The notes beneath the pieces were generated by a model. The model saw only the letters and a list, made by a program, of their open reading frames with translations. It did no database searches and was not told where the DNA came from. From Bradyrhizobium sp. LTSP885 (GTDB taxonomy: Bacteria > Pseudomonadota > Alphaproteobacteria > Rhizobiales > Xanthobacteraceae): DNA of 56,268 nt. Shown in pieces: positions 33,292 to 46,893 of the stretch. The stretch lies in the NCBI RefSeq assembly GCF_000938305.1, contig NZ_JYMT01000043.1, forward strand, positions 394,750-451,017, in the 5' to 3' direction. The first letter of the stretch is position 1; the number at the start of each line of letters is the position of its first letter. The translations under genes were made by a program, and so were the position numbers.

Positions 33292-33470
33292 TTGTTAACG
33301 ATCCGTGACACTGGAGATGCTGCGTCGGTTCACCCTTGATACATCTGGCAACCCGTAACGCCGCTCCCTACCTATTGGTCAGAACAACAGCCGGCTGAAC
33401 CGGCGTAGCGGTGCTGCCGACCAATGCACGACCGCGCCCGGCGACGAATTGACCGGTTTTGGAGGACTTT

Positions 33471-34460
33471 ATGACTGGCTTCGATATTTTCGCGATCGCG
33501 CTCGTTCTTCTCGTCATCATCACGCTGTTCGCCGGCGTCAAGACCGTCCCGCAAGGCTTTGATTGGACCATCGAGCGGTTCGGCAAATACACCCGCACGC
33601 TGACGCCGGGCCTCAATCTGATCGTGCCCTATTTCGACCGGGTCGGGCGCAAGATCAATATGATGGAGCAGGTGATCAGCATTCCCGAGCAGGAGGTGAT
33701 CACCAAGGACAACGCCACCGTGACGGTGGACGGCGTCGCGTTCTACCAGGTGTTCGATGCCGCGAAAGCGAGCTACGAGGTCTCCAACCTCAACCAGGCG
33801 ATCATCGTGCTGACCATGACCAACATCCGCTCGGTGATGGGCTCGATGGATCTCGACCAGGTGCTGTCGCATCGCGACGAGATCAATGAGCGGCTGCTGC
33901 GCGTCGTCGATGCCGCGGTGTCGCCGTGGGGCCTGAAGGTCAACCGCATCGAGATCAAGGACATCGTGCCGCCGGCCGACCTCGTCGAGGCGATGGGTCG
34001 GCAGATGAAGGCCGAGCGCGTCAAGCGCGCCGACATCCTGCAGGCGGAGGGCCAGCGGCAGTCGGAGATCCTGCGCGCCGAGGGCGCCAAGCAGGGCCAG
34101 ATCCTGCAGGCCGAAGGCCGCAAGGAGGCCGCGTTCCGCGACGCCGAGGCGCGCGAGCGGTCCGCCGAGGCCGAGGCGAGGGCAACCCAGATGGTCAGCG
34201 ATGCCATATCCAAGGGCGACGTCGCCGCGCTGAATTATTTTATCGCCGACAAATACATCAAGGCGTTCGGGCAATTGGCTGACTCGCCGAACCAGAAAAT
34301 CATCATGCTGCCGATCGAGGCGATGAGCATCCTTGGCTCGCTCGCCGGCATCGGCGAGATCGCCAAGGCCACCTTCGGCGAGAGTGCTGCGTCCGCCCAG
34401 GCAGCGGCGCGGCGCGGCTCGGTGCCGTCGGCTGGCTCGACGCCGCCGCCGAGGACGTGA
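33471..34460 (+). CDS. SPFH/band-7 protein (stomatin-like, QmcA type)
   Basis: A 329-residue protein with one N-terminal helix (FDIFAIALVLLVIITLFAG), the SPFH domain (VPQGFDWTIERFGKYTRTLTPGLNLIVPYFDRVGRKINMMEQVI, then ITKDNATVTVDGVAFYQV) and a long charged coiled coil with A/E/R heptads (ADILQAEGQRQSEILRAEGAKQGQILQAEGRKEAAFRDAEARER). GGAGG stands 5 nt before the ATG. SPFH proteins form large membrane rings and scaffold proteases; the NfeD gene 40 nt later is the customary partner. Confidence 0.94.
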   Translation: MTGFDIFAIALVLLVIITLFAGVKTVPQGFDWTIERFGKYTRTLTPGLNLIVPYFDRVGRKINMMEQVISIPEQEVITKDNATVTVDGVAFYQVFDAAKASYEVSNLNQAIIVLTMTNIRSVMGSMDLDQVLSHRDEINERLLRVVDAAVSPWGLKVNRIEIKDIVPPADLVEAMGRQMKAERVKRADILQAEGQRQSEILRAEGAKQGQILQAEGRKEAAFRDAEARERSAEAEARATQMVSDAISKGDVAALNYFIADKYIKAFGQLADSPNQKIIMLPIEAMSILGSLAGIGEIAKATFGESAASAQAAARRGSVPSAGSTPPPRT

Positions 34461-34500
34461 GGCGTGGTAGCGTCACGCCGGCAATTGTAGAGGTCGCATC

Positions 34501-34947
34501 ATGGCCGAGATGTTTACGACGTTGGGTACCTGGAACTGGCTGATCTTCGGCTTCATCCTGATGGCGCTGGAGCTGGCGGCGCCCGGCGTGTTCCTGTTCT
34601 GGCTCGGGCTCGCGGCATTGCTGGTCGGCTTGCTGTCGTTTGCGATCAATCCGTCCTGGCAGACGCAGCTTCTGATGTTCGCGGTGTTCGCTGCGGCGGC
34701 CGTGCCGGTCTGGCGGCATCTTGCCAAGAGCGCGACCCAGGTGAGCAAGAGCAACCCGTTCCTCAACCGCCGCACCGAGGCGATGATCGGCCGCGAGTTC
34801 ACGCTGGAGAAGCCGATCGTCGATGGCTCCGGCACGGTGCGGATCGATGACACCGTCTGGCGTGTCGCCGGACCTGACGCGCCGGCCGGGAGCCGGGTCA
34901 GAATCGTCCACGCCGACGGCGCCAGCCTGACGGTGGCGGCCGCGTAG
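34501..34947 (+). CDS. NfeD-family membrane protein
   Basis: A 148-residue protein with two or three helices (WLIFGFILMALELAAPGVFLFWLGLAALLVGLLSF and LLMFAVFAAAAVPVW) and a C-terminal OB-fold domain (AMIGREFTLEKPIVDGSGTVRIDDTVWRVAGPDAPAGSRVRIVHADGASLTV), the short NfeD1b form. It acts with the preceding SPFH protein at the inner membrane, by family precedent. The ATG is 40 nt after that gene's stop. Confidence 0.93.
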   Translation: MAEMFTTLGTWNWLIFGFILMALELAAPGVFLFWLGLAALLVGLLSFAINPSWQTQLLMFAVFAAAAVPVWRHLAKSATQVSKSNPFLNRRTEAMIGREFTLEKPIVDGSGTVRIDDTVWRVAGPDAPAGSRVRIVHADGASLTVAAA

Positions 34948-34973
34948 ACTCTTTCCGCGTACTCGGTGGGCTC

Positions 34974-35152
34974 CCTCTCCCCTTGTGGGAGAGGGTTGGG
35001 GTGAGGGGTTCTCTCCGCGGGCAATGTGCTTCGAGAGACCGCTACCCCTCACCCGGATCGCATCTGGCGATGCGACATAGCCGAAGCTTCGCTTCGGCGT
35101 CCTTCAAGACGGCCGCCGGAGGCGGCCTATGCCTCTCCCACAAGGGGAGAGG
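34974..35152. repeat. Inverted pair of 21-bp CCTCTCCC palindromes
   Basis: CCTCTCCCCTTGTGGGAGAGG at 34974-34994 is the exact reverse complement of 35132-35152, so the 179 bp can fold as one long hairpin or two short ones. It separates the convergent NfeD and HxlR genes. Confidence 0.9.
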
Positions 35153-35174
35153 TGCACCGAACAAGGTGCATGGC

Positions 35175-35510
35175 CTAGTCGACCGCACGTTTGCTCCACC
35201 GCTCGGCGAAGCGATGGAGCGGCGTGAAGGTTTCGGTCAATTCCCGACCAAGCCCGGTGAGCCGATAGCCATCGTCGGTCAGCTCGACGATACCAGCCTC
35301 GCGCAATTCAGTCAGTCGTGTCTGCAGGATCGTCGGAGAGGCCTCGTCGCAGGCGGTGCGCAGCGCGCGCGAGGTCAGTGCGGTCTCCCGCAGCTCCCAG
35401 ATGATCCGCAAGGTCCAGCGACGCCCAAGCAAGTCGAGCAACGCCATGATCGGGCGGCCGGTCCGCGAGCCGCGGACGTTGCGCCTTGCCGGGGGAACCT
35501 GCTTGGGCAT
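35175..35510 (-). CDS. HxlR-family transcriptional regulator
   Basis: A 111-residue winged-helix protein. GRPIMALLDLLGRRWTLRIIWELRE is the HxlR opening helix, followed by SRALRTACDEASPTILQTRLTELREAGIVELTDDGYRLTGLGREL. The cysteine near position 67 (TACDE) could act as a redox switch, as in HypR/YodB-like members, but the usual N-terminal Cys is missing. I start at MPKQVPP, which has GAGGA 8 nt upstream; a start 6 codons earlier is possible. It is divergent from the carboxymuconolactone-decarboxylase-like gene, with two palindromes between them. Confidence 0.9.
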   Translation of the reverse strand: MPKQVPPARRNVRGSRTGRPIMALLDLLGRRWTLRIIWELRETALTSRALRTACDEASPTILQTRLTELREAGIVELTDDGYRLTGLGRELTETFTPLHRFAERWSKRAVD

Positions 35511-35531
35511 CGCGAAATCCTCTTGCATGCT

Positions 35532-35570
35532 GCTACAGATATTGTAGCGTATCGCTACAGTAATTGTAGC
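35532..35570. promoter_or_regulatory. Two tandem HxlR-type operators
   Basis: GCTACA-gatat-TGTAGC (35532-35548) and GCTACA-gtaat-TGTAGC (35554-35570) are perfect 6-bp palindromes with 5-bp spacers, 22 bp centre to centre, that is, two helical turns and the same DNA face. They sit midway between the divergent starts, 21 bp from one and 14 bp from the other, ideal for simultaneous control of both. Confidence 0.8.
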
Positions 35571-35584
35571 AAGGACATCAGGCC

Positions 35585-36124
35585 ATGTCACGCATCGCGC
35601 CGCTCGAGCCGCCTTACGCGGTCGACGTTCAACAGCATTTCGACCGCATCATGCGCGGCAAGCCGCCGCTGATGCTGTTCCGCGTGATGGCCGGGCATCA
35701 GCGCGCCTGGGAGAAGTTTCGCGGCGGCAGCCTGCTCGATCGCGGGCCGCTCTCGCTCAGGGAGCGCGAGATCGTGATCGACCGCACCTGCGCGCTGAAT
35801 GCCTGCGAGTATGAATGGGGCGTGCACGTCGCAGCGTTCGGCGCCGCCGCGGAGCTCTCGGAGGAACAGGTTCGCGCCACAGTGCACGACAAGGCCGACG
35901 CTGGCTGCTGGTCGCCGGCCGAACAGGCAACGTTAGCTGCCGTCGATGCGCTGCACGCGCGCGCGACCCTCGATGATGCCGAATTCGCGGCGCTGTCGGC
36001 GCATTACGATGAGGACAAGATCCTGGAGATCATCCTGCTGTGCGGCTTCTACCGGACAGTGTCGTATCTCGCCAATGCGCTGGCCTTGCCGCTGGAGGCG
36101 ACGGCGGCGCGGTTTCCCGAGTGA
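35585..36124 (+). CDS. Carboxymuconolactone decarboxylase-family protein
   Basis: A 179-residue AhpD/CMD-fold protein. The core REREIVIDRTCALNACEYEWGVHVAAFGAAAELSEEQVRA contains Cys69, Cys74 and His81; instead of the CxxC of AhpD the spacing is C-x4-C, with Glu-Tyr-Glu-Trp-Gly-Val-His following. Such proteins act in peroxide or aldehyde defence, or in gamma-carboxymuconolactone-like reactions. Divergent transcription from an HxlR regulator with two operators suggests inducible expression by an electrophile or oxidant. AAGGA precedes the ATG by about 10 nt. Confidence 0.9.
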   Translation: MSRIAPLEPPYAVDVQQHFDRIMRGKPPLMLFRVMAGHQRAWEKFRGGSLLDRGPLSLREREIVIDRTCALNACEYEWGVHVAAFGAAAELSEEQVRATVHDKADAGCWSPAEQATLAAVDALHARATLDDAEFAALSAHYDEDKILEIILLCGFYRTVSYLANALALPLEATAARFPE

Positions 36125-36126
36125 GC

Positions 36127-36207
36127 TGTCATTCCGGGACACGCGGAGCGTAGACCCGGAATCTCGAGATTCCGGGTTCGATGCTTTCGCATCGCCCCGG
36201 AATGACA
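36127..36207. repeat. Palindromic element, CGTCATTCCGGG family (copy 2)
   Basis: TGTCATTCCGGG (36127-36138) pairs with CCCGGAATGACA (36196-36207); inside lies a 24-bp perfect palindrome (36154-36177) centred on CTCGAG. It lies between convergent genes and may function as a terminator. Confidence 0.85.
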
Positions 36208-36214
36208 GGCAAGC

Positions 36215-37222
36215 CTACGCCACGCCCGCCCGCAGCAGATCGTGCAAATGGATGATCCCGACCGGCTTCTTCGCATCGGTTACGATCAGCGTGGTGATCT
36301 TCGACGCGTTGAGCAGCTCCAGCGCTTCGCCGGCGAGCGTGTCGCGGCTGATCGTCTTGGGCGACTTCGACATCACCTCGTCGACCAACAGGGTCAGCAG
36401 ATCCGGACGCATCTGCCGGCGCAAATCGCCGTCGGTGACGATGCCCACGATATGGCCGCGCGCATCGACGATGCCGACACAGCCAAAGCCCTTCGAGGTC
36501 ATCTCGACCAGCGCGTCCGACATTTTGGTGCCGAGCGGCTTCAGCGGCAACGCGTCGCCGGTATGCATGAGGTCGCGCGCATATTTCAGCAGCGCGCCGA
36601 GCTTGCCGCCCGGGTGCAGCACGCTGAAATCGGTCGAGGTGAAGCCGCGGCCTTCCAGCAGAGCGATCGCCAACGCATCGCCGAGCGCCAGCATCATCAG
36701 CGAGGACGTGGTCGGCGCGAGATTGTGCGGGCAGGCTTCGCGCGCCTTCGGCAGCGTCAGCTGCACGTCGGCCGCCTTGCTCAGCGTCGAGTCCTTGTCC
36801 GCGGTCATCGCGATCAGCGGAATACCGAAGCGTGCGGCATAGGCGATCAGGTTCCGCATCTCCGGCTGCTCGCCGGACCATGACAGCGCGAGGATCGCGT
36901 CGTCGGCCGTGATCATGCCGAGATCGCCATGGCTGGCTTCGGCCGAGTGCACGAAGAACGCCGGCGTGCCGGTCGAGGCAAAGGTCGCGGCGATCTTGCG
37001 GCCGATATGGCCCGACTTGCCGAGCCCGGTGACGATCACACGTCCCTTGGCCTTGCGGATCACTCCGGCCGCCGCCGTAAAGGACGCGCCGAGGTCGGAT
37101 TTGAGCGCCGCGCTGATCGCGGCGATGCCGCTTGCTTCGGCATCGAGGGTGCGGAGCGCCGATTGAACGGCACCGTCATCAGGCCCGGATGATTTGGTCA
37201 TCAGCGGTTTCGGTTTGGCCAT
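36215..37222 (-). CDS. kdsD: Arabinose-5-phosphate isomerase (KpsF/GutQ family)
   Basis: A 335-residue SIS-CBS protein that converts ribulose-5-phosphate to arabinose-5-phosphate for Kdo and lipopolysaccharide synthesis. The SIS domain has GRVIVTGLGKSGHIGRKIAATFASTGTPAFFVHSAEASHGDLG and ALSWSGEQPEMRNLI; APTTSSLMMLALGDALAIALLE follows; two CBS domains (MHTGDALPLKPL..., VMSKSPKTISRDTLAGEALELL...) end the chain. Catalytic residues of the family (Lys in LGKSG, Glu in AEASHGD, His) are present. It is monocistronic. Confidence 0.95.
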   Translation of the reverse strand: MAKPKPLMTKSSGPDDGAVQSALRTLDAEASGIAAISAALKSDLGASFTAAAGVIRKAKGRVIVTGLGKSGHIGRKIAATFASTGTPAFFVHSAEASHGDLGMITADDAILALSWSGEQPEMRNLIAYAARFGIPLIAMTADKDSTLSKAADVQLTLPKAREACPHNLAPTTSSLMMLALGDALAIALLEGRGFTSTDFSVLHPGGKLGALLKYARDLMHTGDALPLKPLGTKMSDALVEMTSKGFGCVGIVDARGHIVGIVTDGDLRRQMRPDLLTLLVDEVMSKSPKTISRDTLAGEALELLNASKITTLIVTDAKKPVGIIHLHDLLRAGVA

Positions 37223-37380
37223 GTCGAATTCCAGGGAGGGCTTTTCGCCCGGGCGCCTCCCTTAGCACGGCCGCGGCAAAGAGGCGACGCGTCGGCCGCC
37301 GTCCTCAACGGGTCGTTAACCATAATTGTTTTAACTCCATTAACGACGTTTTCCGCCGCCGGTCGGAGTGCGTTTGACAA

Positions 37381-39129
37381 GTGTATGAATTAGTTGGGGT
37401 ATTTTTCATCGTGGTGCGGGGTCCAGCAACGGGCCGAGAAGGGCGCGCACGCCTCGTTCGCGTTGCCTTGCCATGCCTTGTGCTGATCGCGATGCCGGGC
37501 TTGGCCAGCGCCCAGACCGTGACCCCGGACCTGTTCAGCTCGACGCGCCAGAGCCAGATCGCCGATCCGAACTCGCCGCTGCGCCGGACCACGGCCGATG
37601 CGGCCGATCCCCTCAACGACTCCAAGCTGCCCGACCCCGATCGCGACAGGCGCGCGCCGTCGCGTATCGGCCAGGTCCCGATCTATGGCACGCCCGCCGC
37701 CAACGGGGCCTCGACCGCGGGATACGACTCGCTCAATCGCAAGCGGCAGCAGCCGAAATACTATCCGGGCCAGGCCAAGCCGAAGCCGCGGCCCGGACCC
37801 GGCACGCCGCCGCCCACACCGCCGCCGCGGAACGCGACCGGGCAGCTGCGCCTGTCGATCGCGCCGTCGGAGACCGCCAACAAGCCGCCGCTGCCGCCGG
37901 CGATGGCCGGCACCGTTCCGGGCCAGCCGACGCGCAAGCGGCTGAAGGTCGACGACGATCCGTTCGGCGCGGTTGGCGACTATGCGGGTTCGTTCCTGAT
38001 CAAGACGGCGGTCGAGGTCATGGGCGGCTACGACACCAATCCGGGCCGGCTGTATCAGCCGCAGGGCAGGGCCTTCTACATGGTCTCGCCGGAATTCCTC
38101 GCAGTGTCCGACTGGGAGCGTCACTCCGTTGTCGCCGATCTGCGCGGCTCCTTCACCGGCTACGGCTCCAGCCTGACGCCGAACGCCGACGGCACGCCGC
38201 TGTCGGCGCCCCTCGATGTCGACCGCCCGAATCTTATCGGCCATATCGACGGCCGCTTCGACGTTTCGCGCGACACCCACCTCACCGCGCAGGCGCGCTT
38301 CCTCGTCGCGACCGACAATCCCGGTAGCCCGAACGTGCAGACCGGCCTCGCCAAATATCCGCTCTACAGCACGATCGGCGGCACCTTCGGCTTCGACCAG
38401 AACTTTAATCGCCTGCAGGTCTCCGCCGGCGCCACCATCGACCGCACCGATTATCAATGGTCGAAGCTCACCGACGGCACCATGTCGTCGAACGACGACC
38501 GCAACTTCACCACCTATGGCGGCGTCGGCCGCGTCAGCTATGAGCTGACGCCGGCCGTCAAGCCCTTCGTCGAGGTGCAAGGCGACAGCCGCGTCCATGA
38601 TCTCACCCTCGACCGCAACGGCTATGCGCGGGATTCGACCGGCGGCTATGCCAAGGCCGGCACGTCCTTCGAGTTCACGCGGCTCTTGTTTGGCGAGATA
38701 TCGATCGGCTACGCGATGCGCGACTATGCCGACACGCGGCTCAACCGGCTCGAGGGCCTGCTCACCACGGCCTCACTGACCTGGACCGCGACGCCGCTGA
38801 CGACGGTGAAATTCTATTCCGATACGCAGCTTGGCGAGACCACGCTGCCCGGCACCTCGGGCGTGCTGTCGCGCACCTACACGTTCGAGGTCGATCACGA
38901 CTTCCGCCGCTGGCTGACCGGCATCGGCAGGTTCACCTACGGCACCCTTGATTACCAGGGCGACAACCGCTCGGACAAGATCTACTCGCTGTCGGGCGAC
39001 CTGATCTACAAACTGACCCGCAGCCTCTGGATCAAGGGCACGCTGCGCCGCGACATCCTGGATTCGAGCTCACCGGGATCGAGCTCGGCCTCGACGGTGG
39101 TGATGCTGGGCGTGCGGGTGCAGAATTAG
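37381..39129 (+). CDS. Outer-membrane beta-barrel protein
   Basis: A 582-residue exported protein. A signal segment (VRVALPCLVLIAMPGLASAQ, cut near residue 45) is followed by about 130 residues of Pro/Arg/Asp-rich, probably unstructured periplasmic sequence (RPGPGTPPPTPPPRN), then alternating aromatic/glycine strands (KTAVEVMGGYDTNPGRLY, GVGRVSYELTPAVKPFVEVQG, IYSLSGDLIYKLTRSLWIKGTLRR) ending in MLGVRVQN, with C-terminal Asn instead of Phe. It fits the putative beta-barrel porin 2 group. The start codon (GTG at 37381) is uncertain; another GTG is 11 codons on. Substrate unknown. Confidence 0.82.
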   Translation: MYELVGVFFIVVRGPATGREGRARLVRVALPCLVLIAMPGLASAQTVTPDLFSSTRQSQIADPNSPLRRTTADAADPLNDSKLPDPDRDRRAPSRIGQVPIYGTPAANGASTAGYDSLNRKRQQPKYYPGQAKPKPRPGPGTPPPTPPPRNATGQLRLSIAPSETANKPPLPPAMAGTVPGQPTRKRLKVDDDPFGAVGDYAGSFLIKTAVEVMGGYDTNPGRLYQPQGRAFYMVSPEFLAVSDWERHSVVADLRGSFTGYGSSLTPNADGTPLSAPLDVDRPNLIGHIDGRFDVSRDTHLTAQARFLVATDNPGSPNVQTGLAKYPLYSTIGGTFGFDQNFNRLQVSAGATIDRTDYQWSKLTDGTMSSNDDRNFTTYGGVGRVSYELTPAVKPFVEVQGDSRVHDLTLDRNGYARDSTGGYAKAGTSFEFTRLLFGEISIGYAMRDYADTRLNRLEGLLTTASLTWTATPLTTVKFYSDTQLGETTLPGTSGVLSRTYTFEVDHDFRRWLTGIGRFTYGTLDYQGDNRSDKIYSLSGDLIYKLTRSLWIKGTLRRDILDSSSPGSSSASTVVMLGVRVQN

Positions 39130-39162
39130 CCGCTGAGATACGCTCTCGCCGCTGCTGCAACT

Positions 39163-39265
39163 CGTCATGCCCCGCGCATGCGGGGCGTCCAGTACGCCGC
39201 GGCCTGTCCGTTCAAGCTCTGACGTCTCTGGAATACTGGATCGCCCGCTTTCGCGGGCGATGACA
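39163..39265. repeat. Palindromic element containing CCAGTACGCCGCGGCC (copy 2)
   Basis: CGTCATGCCCCGC-gcat-GCGGGG begins it, then GTCCAGTACGCCGCGGCCT and CTCTGGAATACTGGATCGCCCGC-tttc-GCGGGCGATGACA. The shared blocks match copy 1 at 15460-15584. It separates the barrel gene from gltD (convergent). Confidence 0.85.
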
Positions 39266-39305
39266 GTCGAGTCTGTGATTGCAGGTCGAGGTAACCGCCG
39301 CGGCC

Positions 39306-40763
39306 TTACCGCGGCAGGTCCGTCTTCCCCATCAGGAAGGTGTCGATCGACCTTGCGCAGAGGCGGCCCTCGCGGATCGCCCAGACCACCAGCGACTGGC
39401 CGCGGCGCATGTCGCCGGCGGAGAAGACCTTGGCCTTCGAGGTTTGGTAGTCCTGCAGATTGGCGCGGACATTGCCGCGCTGGTCGAGATCGACGCCGAG
39501 CGTCTTGAGCAGGCCCTCGTGCACCGGATGCACAAAGCCCATCGCGAGCAGCACAAGCTCGGCCTCAAGCACGAATTCGGTGCCGGGCAGGGGCTTGAAC
39601 TTGTCGTCGACCTTGACGCAGTGCAGTTTTGTTACTTTGCCGTCGACGCCCTCGAACTTGGTGGTCAGCACCGCGTATTCACGCGCCGCGCCTTCGGCCT
39701 GGCTCGACGAGGTCCGCATCTTCAGCGGCCAGTTCGGCCAGGTCAGGCCTTTGTCCTCGTGCTCGGGCGGCGCCGGCATGATTTCGAGCTGGGTCACCGA
39801 CCGCGCTCCTTGCCGGAACGAGGTGCCGATGCAGTCCGAACCGGTGTCGCCGCCGCCGATCACGACGACATGCCGACCCTCGGCGAGGATGTCGGTGACG
39901 CCGTTCAGCGGCTCGCCGGAGACGCGGCGATTTTGTTGCGGCAGGAAATCCATCGCGAAGTGGATGCCGACGAGATCGCGGCCGGGAATCGGCAGATCGC
40001 GCGGGGCTTCCGCGCCGCCGGTCAGCGCCACCGCGTCATATTGCTTGGCCAGCTCCTGCGGATCGATCGCGTTCGCGGCGCTGCCGCCGACAGGCTTGCC
40101 GTAGTGGAACGTGACGCCTTCGGCTTCCATCTGCGCCACGCGGCGGTCGATGACGTTCTTTTCCATCTTGAAGTCGGGAATGCCATAACGAAGCAGGCCG
40201 CCGGCCTTGGCGAACTTTTCGTAGAGATGCACATCGTGGCCGGCGCGCGCGAGCTGCTGCGCGCAGGCCATGCCGGCCGGGCCGGAGCCGATCACGGCGA
40301 CCTTCTTGCCGCTCTTCTGCGGGGCGATCTCCGGCTTCAGCCAGCCATTGTCCCAGGCGCGGTCGACGATCGCGCATTCGATCGTCTTGATGGTGACCGG
40401 GTTGTCGTCGATGTTGAGTGTGCAGGACGCCTCGCACGGCGCCGGGCAGATGCGCCCGGTGAACTCGGGGAAATTGTTGGTCGAGTGCAGATTGCGCGAG
40501 GCCTCTTCCCAGTTGCCCTGATAGACGAGGTCGTTGAAATCGGGGATCTGGTTGTTGACCGGACAGCCCGGCGTGCCCGGCACGGCGGAGCCGGTGCCGT
40601 GGCAATAGGGGATGCCGCAGTTCATGCAGCGCGCGGCCTGGTCGCGGGTGTCTTTCTCGCTCAGGGGAATGACGAACTCGTCGAAGTTCTTCAGCCGCTC
40701 TGCGACCGGTCCGTACTTGCGGTCATGCCGCTCGATCTCGAGAAAACCTGTGATCTTGCCCAT
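39306..40763 (-). CDS. gltD: Glutamate synthase small (beta) subunit
   Basis: A 485-residue flavoprotein that passes electrons from NADPH to the large subunit. N-terminal cysteines at 46, 49, 54 and 67 (ARCMNCGIPYCHG ... GCPVNNQIPDFND) and 106, 110, 114 (ICPAPCEASCTL) bind the two 4Fe-4S clusters; VAVIGSGPAG (155-164) binds FAD; HVVVIGGGDTGSDCIGTSFRQGA binds NADPH. It follows gltB in the direction of transcription, with a palindrome in the 141-nt gap. Confidence 0.97.
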   Translation of the reverse strand: MGKITGFLEIERHDRKYGPVAERLKNFDEFVIPLSEKDTRDQAARCMNCGIPYCHGTGSAVPGTPGCPVNNQIPDFNDLVYQGNWEEASRNLHSTNNFPEFTGRICPAPCEASCTLNIDDNPVTIKTIECAIVDRAWDNGWLKPEIAPQKSGKKVAVIGSGPAGMACAQQLARAGHDVHLYEKFAKAGGLLRYGIPDFKMEKNVIDRRVAQMEAEGVTFHYGKPVGGSAANAIDPQELAKQYDAVALTGGAEAPRDLPIPGRDLVGIHFAMDFLPQQNRRVSGEPLNGVTDILAEGRHVVVIGGGDTGSDCIGTSFRQGARSVTQLEIMPAPPEHEDKGLTWPNWPLKMRTSSSQAEGAAREYAVLTTKFEGVDGKVTKLHCVKVDDKFKPLPGTEFVLEAELVLLAMGFVHPVHEGLLKTLGVDLDQRGNVRANLQDYQTSKAKVFSAGDMRRGQSLVVWAIREGRLCARSIDTFLMGKTDLPR

Positions 40764-40805
40764 TAAACCTGATGCCCCTGCATCTCGTGTTCGTCTTGGT
40801 TGGTC

Positions 40806-40894
40806 GCTCCGGGATGCGCCGCAGGCGTAGACCCGGAGCCTGGAGGTTGCTTCGCGAGATTCCGGGTTCGCGCGTCGCGCGCCCCGGAATGACG
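40806..40894. repeat. Palindromic element, CCGGAATGACG family (copy 3, within gltB-gltD gap)
   Basis: GCTCCGGGATGCGC(cgcaggcgtagACCCGGAG) pairs in part with ATTCCGGGTTCGCGCG and GCGCGCCCCGGAATGACG. The outer arm is less perfect than in other copies. It lies between the two glutamate synthase genes, so it could lower the gltD share of the transcript or stabilise the gltB mRNA end. Confidence 0.7.
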
Positions 40895-40904
40895 CCTGGT
40901 GAAC

Positions 40905-45656
<4,752 letters not shown>

Positions 45657-46125
45657 GTGTCCTCTCCCTTACGTCAGGGGCCTCACCCTCATTGGCGCAC
45701 CTTGGGCGTTGCGGCACCCACCGGGCCACCGCTCGTCCGCCGCGAGCCGCATTTTCCTTAGTTCAGACGACGGGCGTTCAACGTCCCTGTGGAACAGCCC
45801 TGCCTGCAGCACTCTCGGAGCCCGGGGCGCCGAGTTTTCGTTGCAATCCCTGTGCCGGGATGGCTTCGAAATTGAGACAGTCTTGCTGTCCTAACTCCGA
45901 CCTTGCCAAATTTTTGTCTATCACACAAGCGCGTGAGAGTCCTCGCCTGCATGCCCGGATCGGACAGCTCGCACGGCCTTCGCCGCCCCCGATTTGAAGC
46001 AAACGCGCCGCGATCCGGCCCAAGGAGCGGCCAAGGACCGCCGGAATTTACAAGGAAATTCGCCGGTGGCAGCCAGCAAGAGAGCGGGAACGCTCCTTTG
46101 GCGTGGGCAGACAGGAGTGACGGCA
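45657..46125. other. Intergenic region before gltB and a secreted-protein gene
   Basis: 469 bases between divergent genes. No gene seen. A short inverted repeat GACAG-tcttg-CTGTC (45876-45890) lies some 220 bp upstream of gltB, and a more AT-rich stretch (AAATTTTTGTCTATCAC) at 45908-45925 may hold the gltB promoter. I found no convincing sigma-54 or NtrC site. Confidence 0.35.
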
Positions 46126-46884
46126 ATGAAGTTGTTCACAGGATCGGTTGCAGCGGCCGTTCTGGCGCTCAGCGCAGCCTCGGCGCAGGCGCAATTGTTG
46201 GCGCCCTACGAGATCGGCAATTCATTGGCCATCAAGGTCTCCGACGTCGAGGGGCCCTATGCCGCCATGCCGGAGGTTCCGCCGCCGCCGCGCTATGGCC
46301 GCGTGCCGAGCCTGCTACCGCCGATGGAGGTCTACACCGTGCTCCGCGAGAATGGTTACCTGCCGCTTGGTGCCCCGCGGCAGCGTGGCTTCGTCTACAC
46401 GATCGCGGTGATCGACCATGGCGGTGACGACGGGCGGCTGGTGATCGACGCCCGCAACGGGCGTATCGTCCGCTTCACGTCGGCCCACGATATGGATGAC
46501 AATTTCGACGACGAACTGACCGCGACCTACGGACCGGCCGGCCCGATGCCGCCGCCGATCCAGGCCCGTGTGCCGCGTCCGCCGGCTCCGATCCCGCATG
46601 TCGCAAGCCGCGCCGTCCCGGTGCCGAAGCGGAGCCCGCTTGCGGCGCGATCTGCTCCGGCTCCGGTTGAGGCCACGGCGCCGGCGCCTGCTGCCACAGA
46701 AGCGGCAGCCCCCGCGCCCGCCCAGCAGACGGCAGCCGCCGCGCCGAGGCCGGCTGAGGCGCAGGCTACGCAGTCCAATGCGAAAGCCGAAACCCCGACA
46801 GTCGGTCTGGCCGCTCCGCCGGCGCCGGCTGCGCCCGCGATTCTGCCGACCCAGGACATGCCCAAGGTGCAGGGGTTGGAGTAA
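46126..46884 (+). CDS. Secreted Pro/Ala-rich protein, hypothetical
   Basis: A 252-residue protein with signal peptide MKLFTGSVAAAVLALSAASAQAQ (cut after AQA) and a folded domain (residues about 25-140) reading SLAIKVSDVEGPYAAMPEVPPPPRYGRVPSLLPPMEVYTVLRENGYLPLGAPRQRGFVYTIAVID then GRLVIDARNGRIVRFTSAHDMDD, a PepSY-like pattern of helix plus strand (MEVYTVLRENGY; GRLVIDARNGRIV). The rest is a disordered Ala/Pro tail. GGAG stands 7 nt before the ATG. Function unknown; a cell-envelope role is likely. Confidence 0.8.
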   Translation: MKLFTGSVAAAVLALSAASAQAQLLAPYEIGNSLAIKVSDVEGPYAAMPEVPPPPRYGRVPSLLPPMEVYTVLRENGYLPLGAPRQRGFVYTIAVIDHGGDDGRLVIDARNGRIVRFTSAHDMDDNFDDELTATYGPAGPMPPPIQARVPRPPAPIPHVASRAVPVPKRSPLAARSAPAPVEATAPAPAATEAAAPAPAQQTAAAAPRPAEAQATQSNAKAETPTVGLAAPPAPAAPAILPTQDMPKVQGLE

Positions 46885-46893
46885 GTCGGGCAC

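Noticed and set aside
37312..37347. CtrA binding sites upstream of the outer-membrane barrel gene
   Set aside because: Several TTAA(C) words and a GTCGTTAA/TTAACGAC inverted repeat occur, but the spacing between TTAA pairs is 11 or 5, not the 7 needed for the CtrA box.
45876..45890. NtrC or Lrp site for gltB at GACAG-tcttg-CTGTC
   Set aside because: The arms are only 5 bp, do not match the NtrC consensus TGCACC-type pattern, and lie about 220 bp from the gene; no sigma-54 promoter was found downstream.
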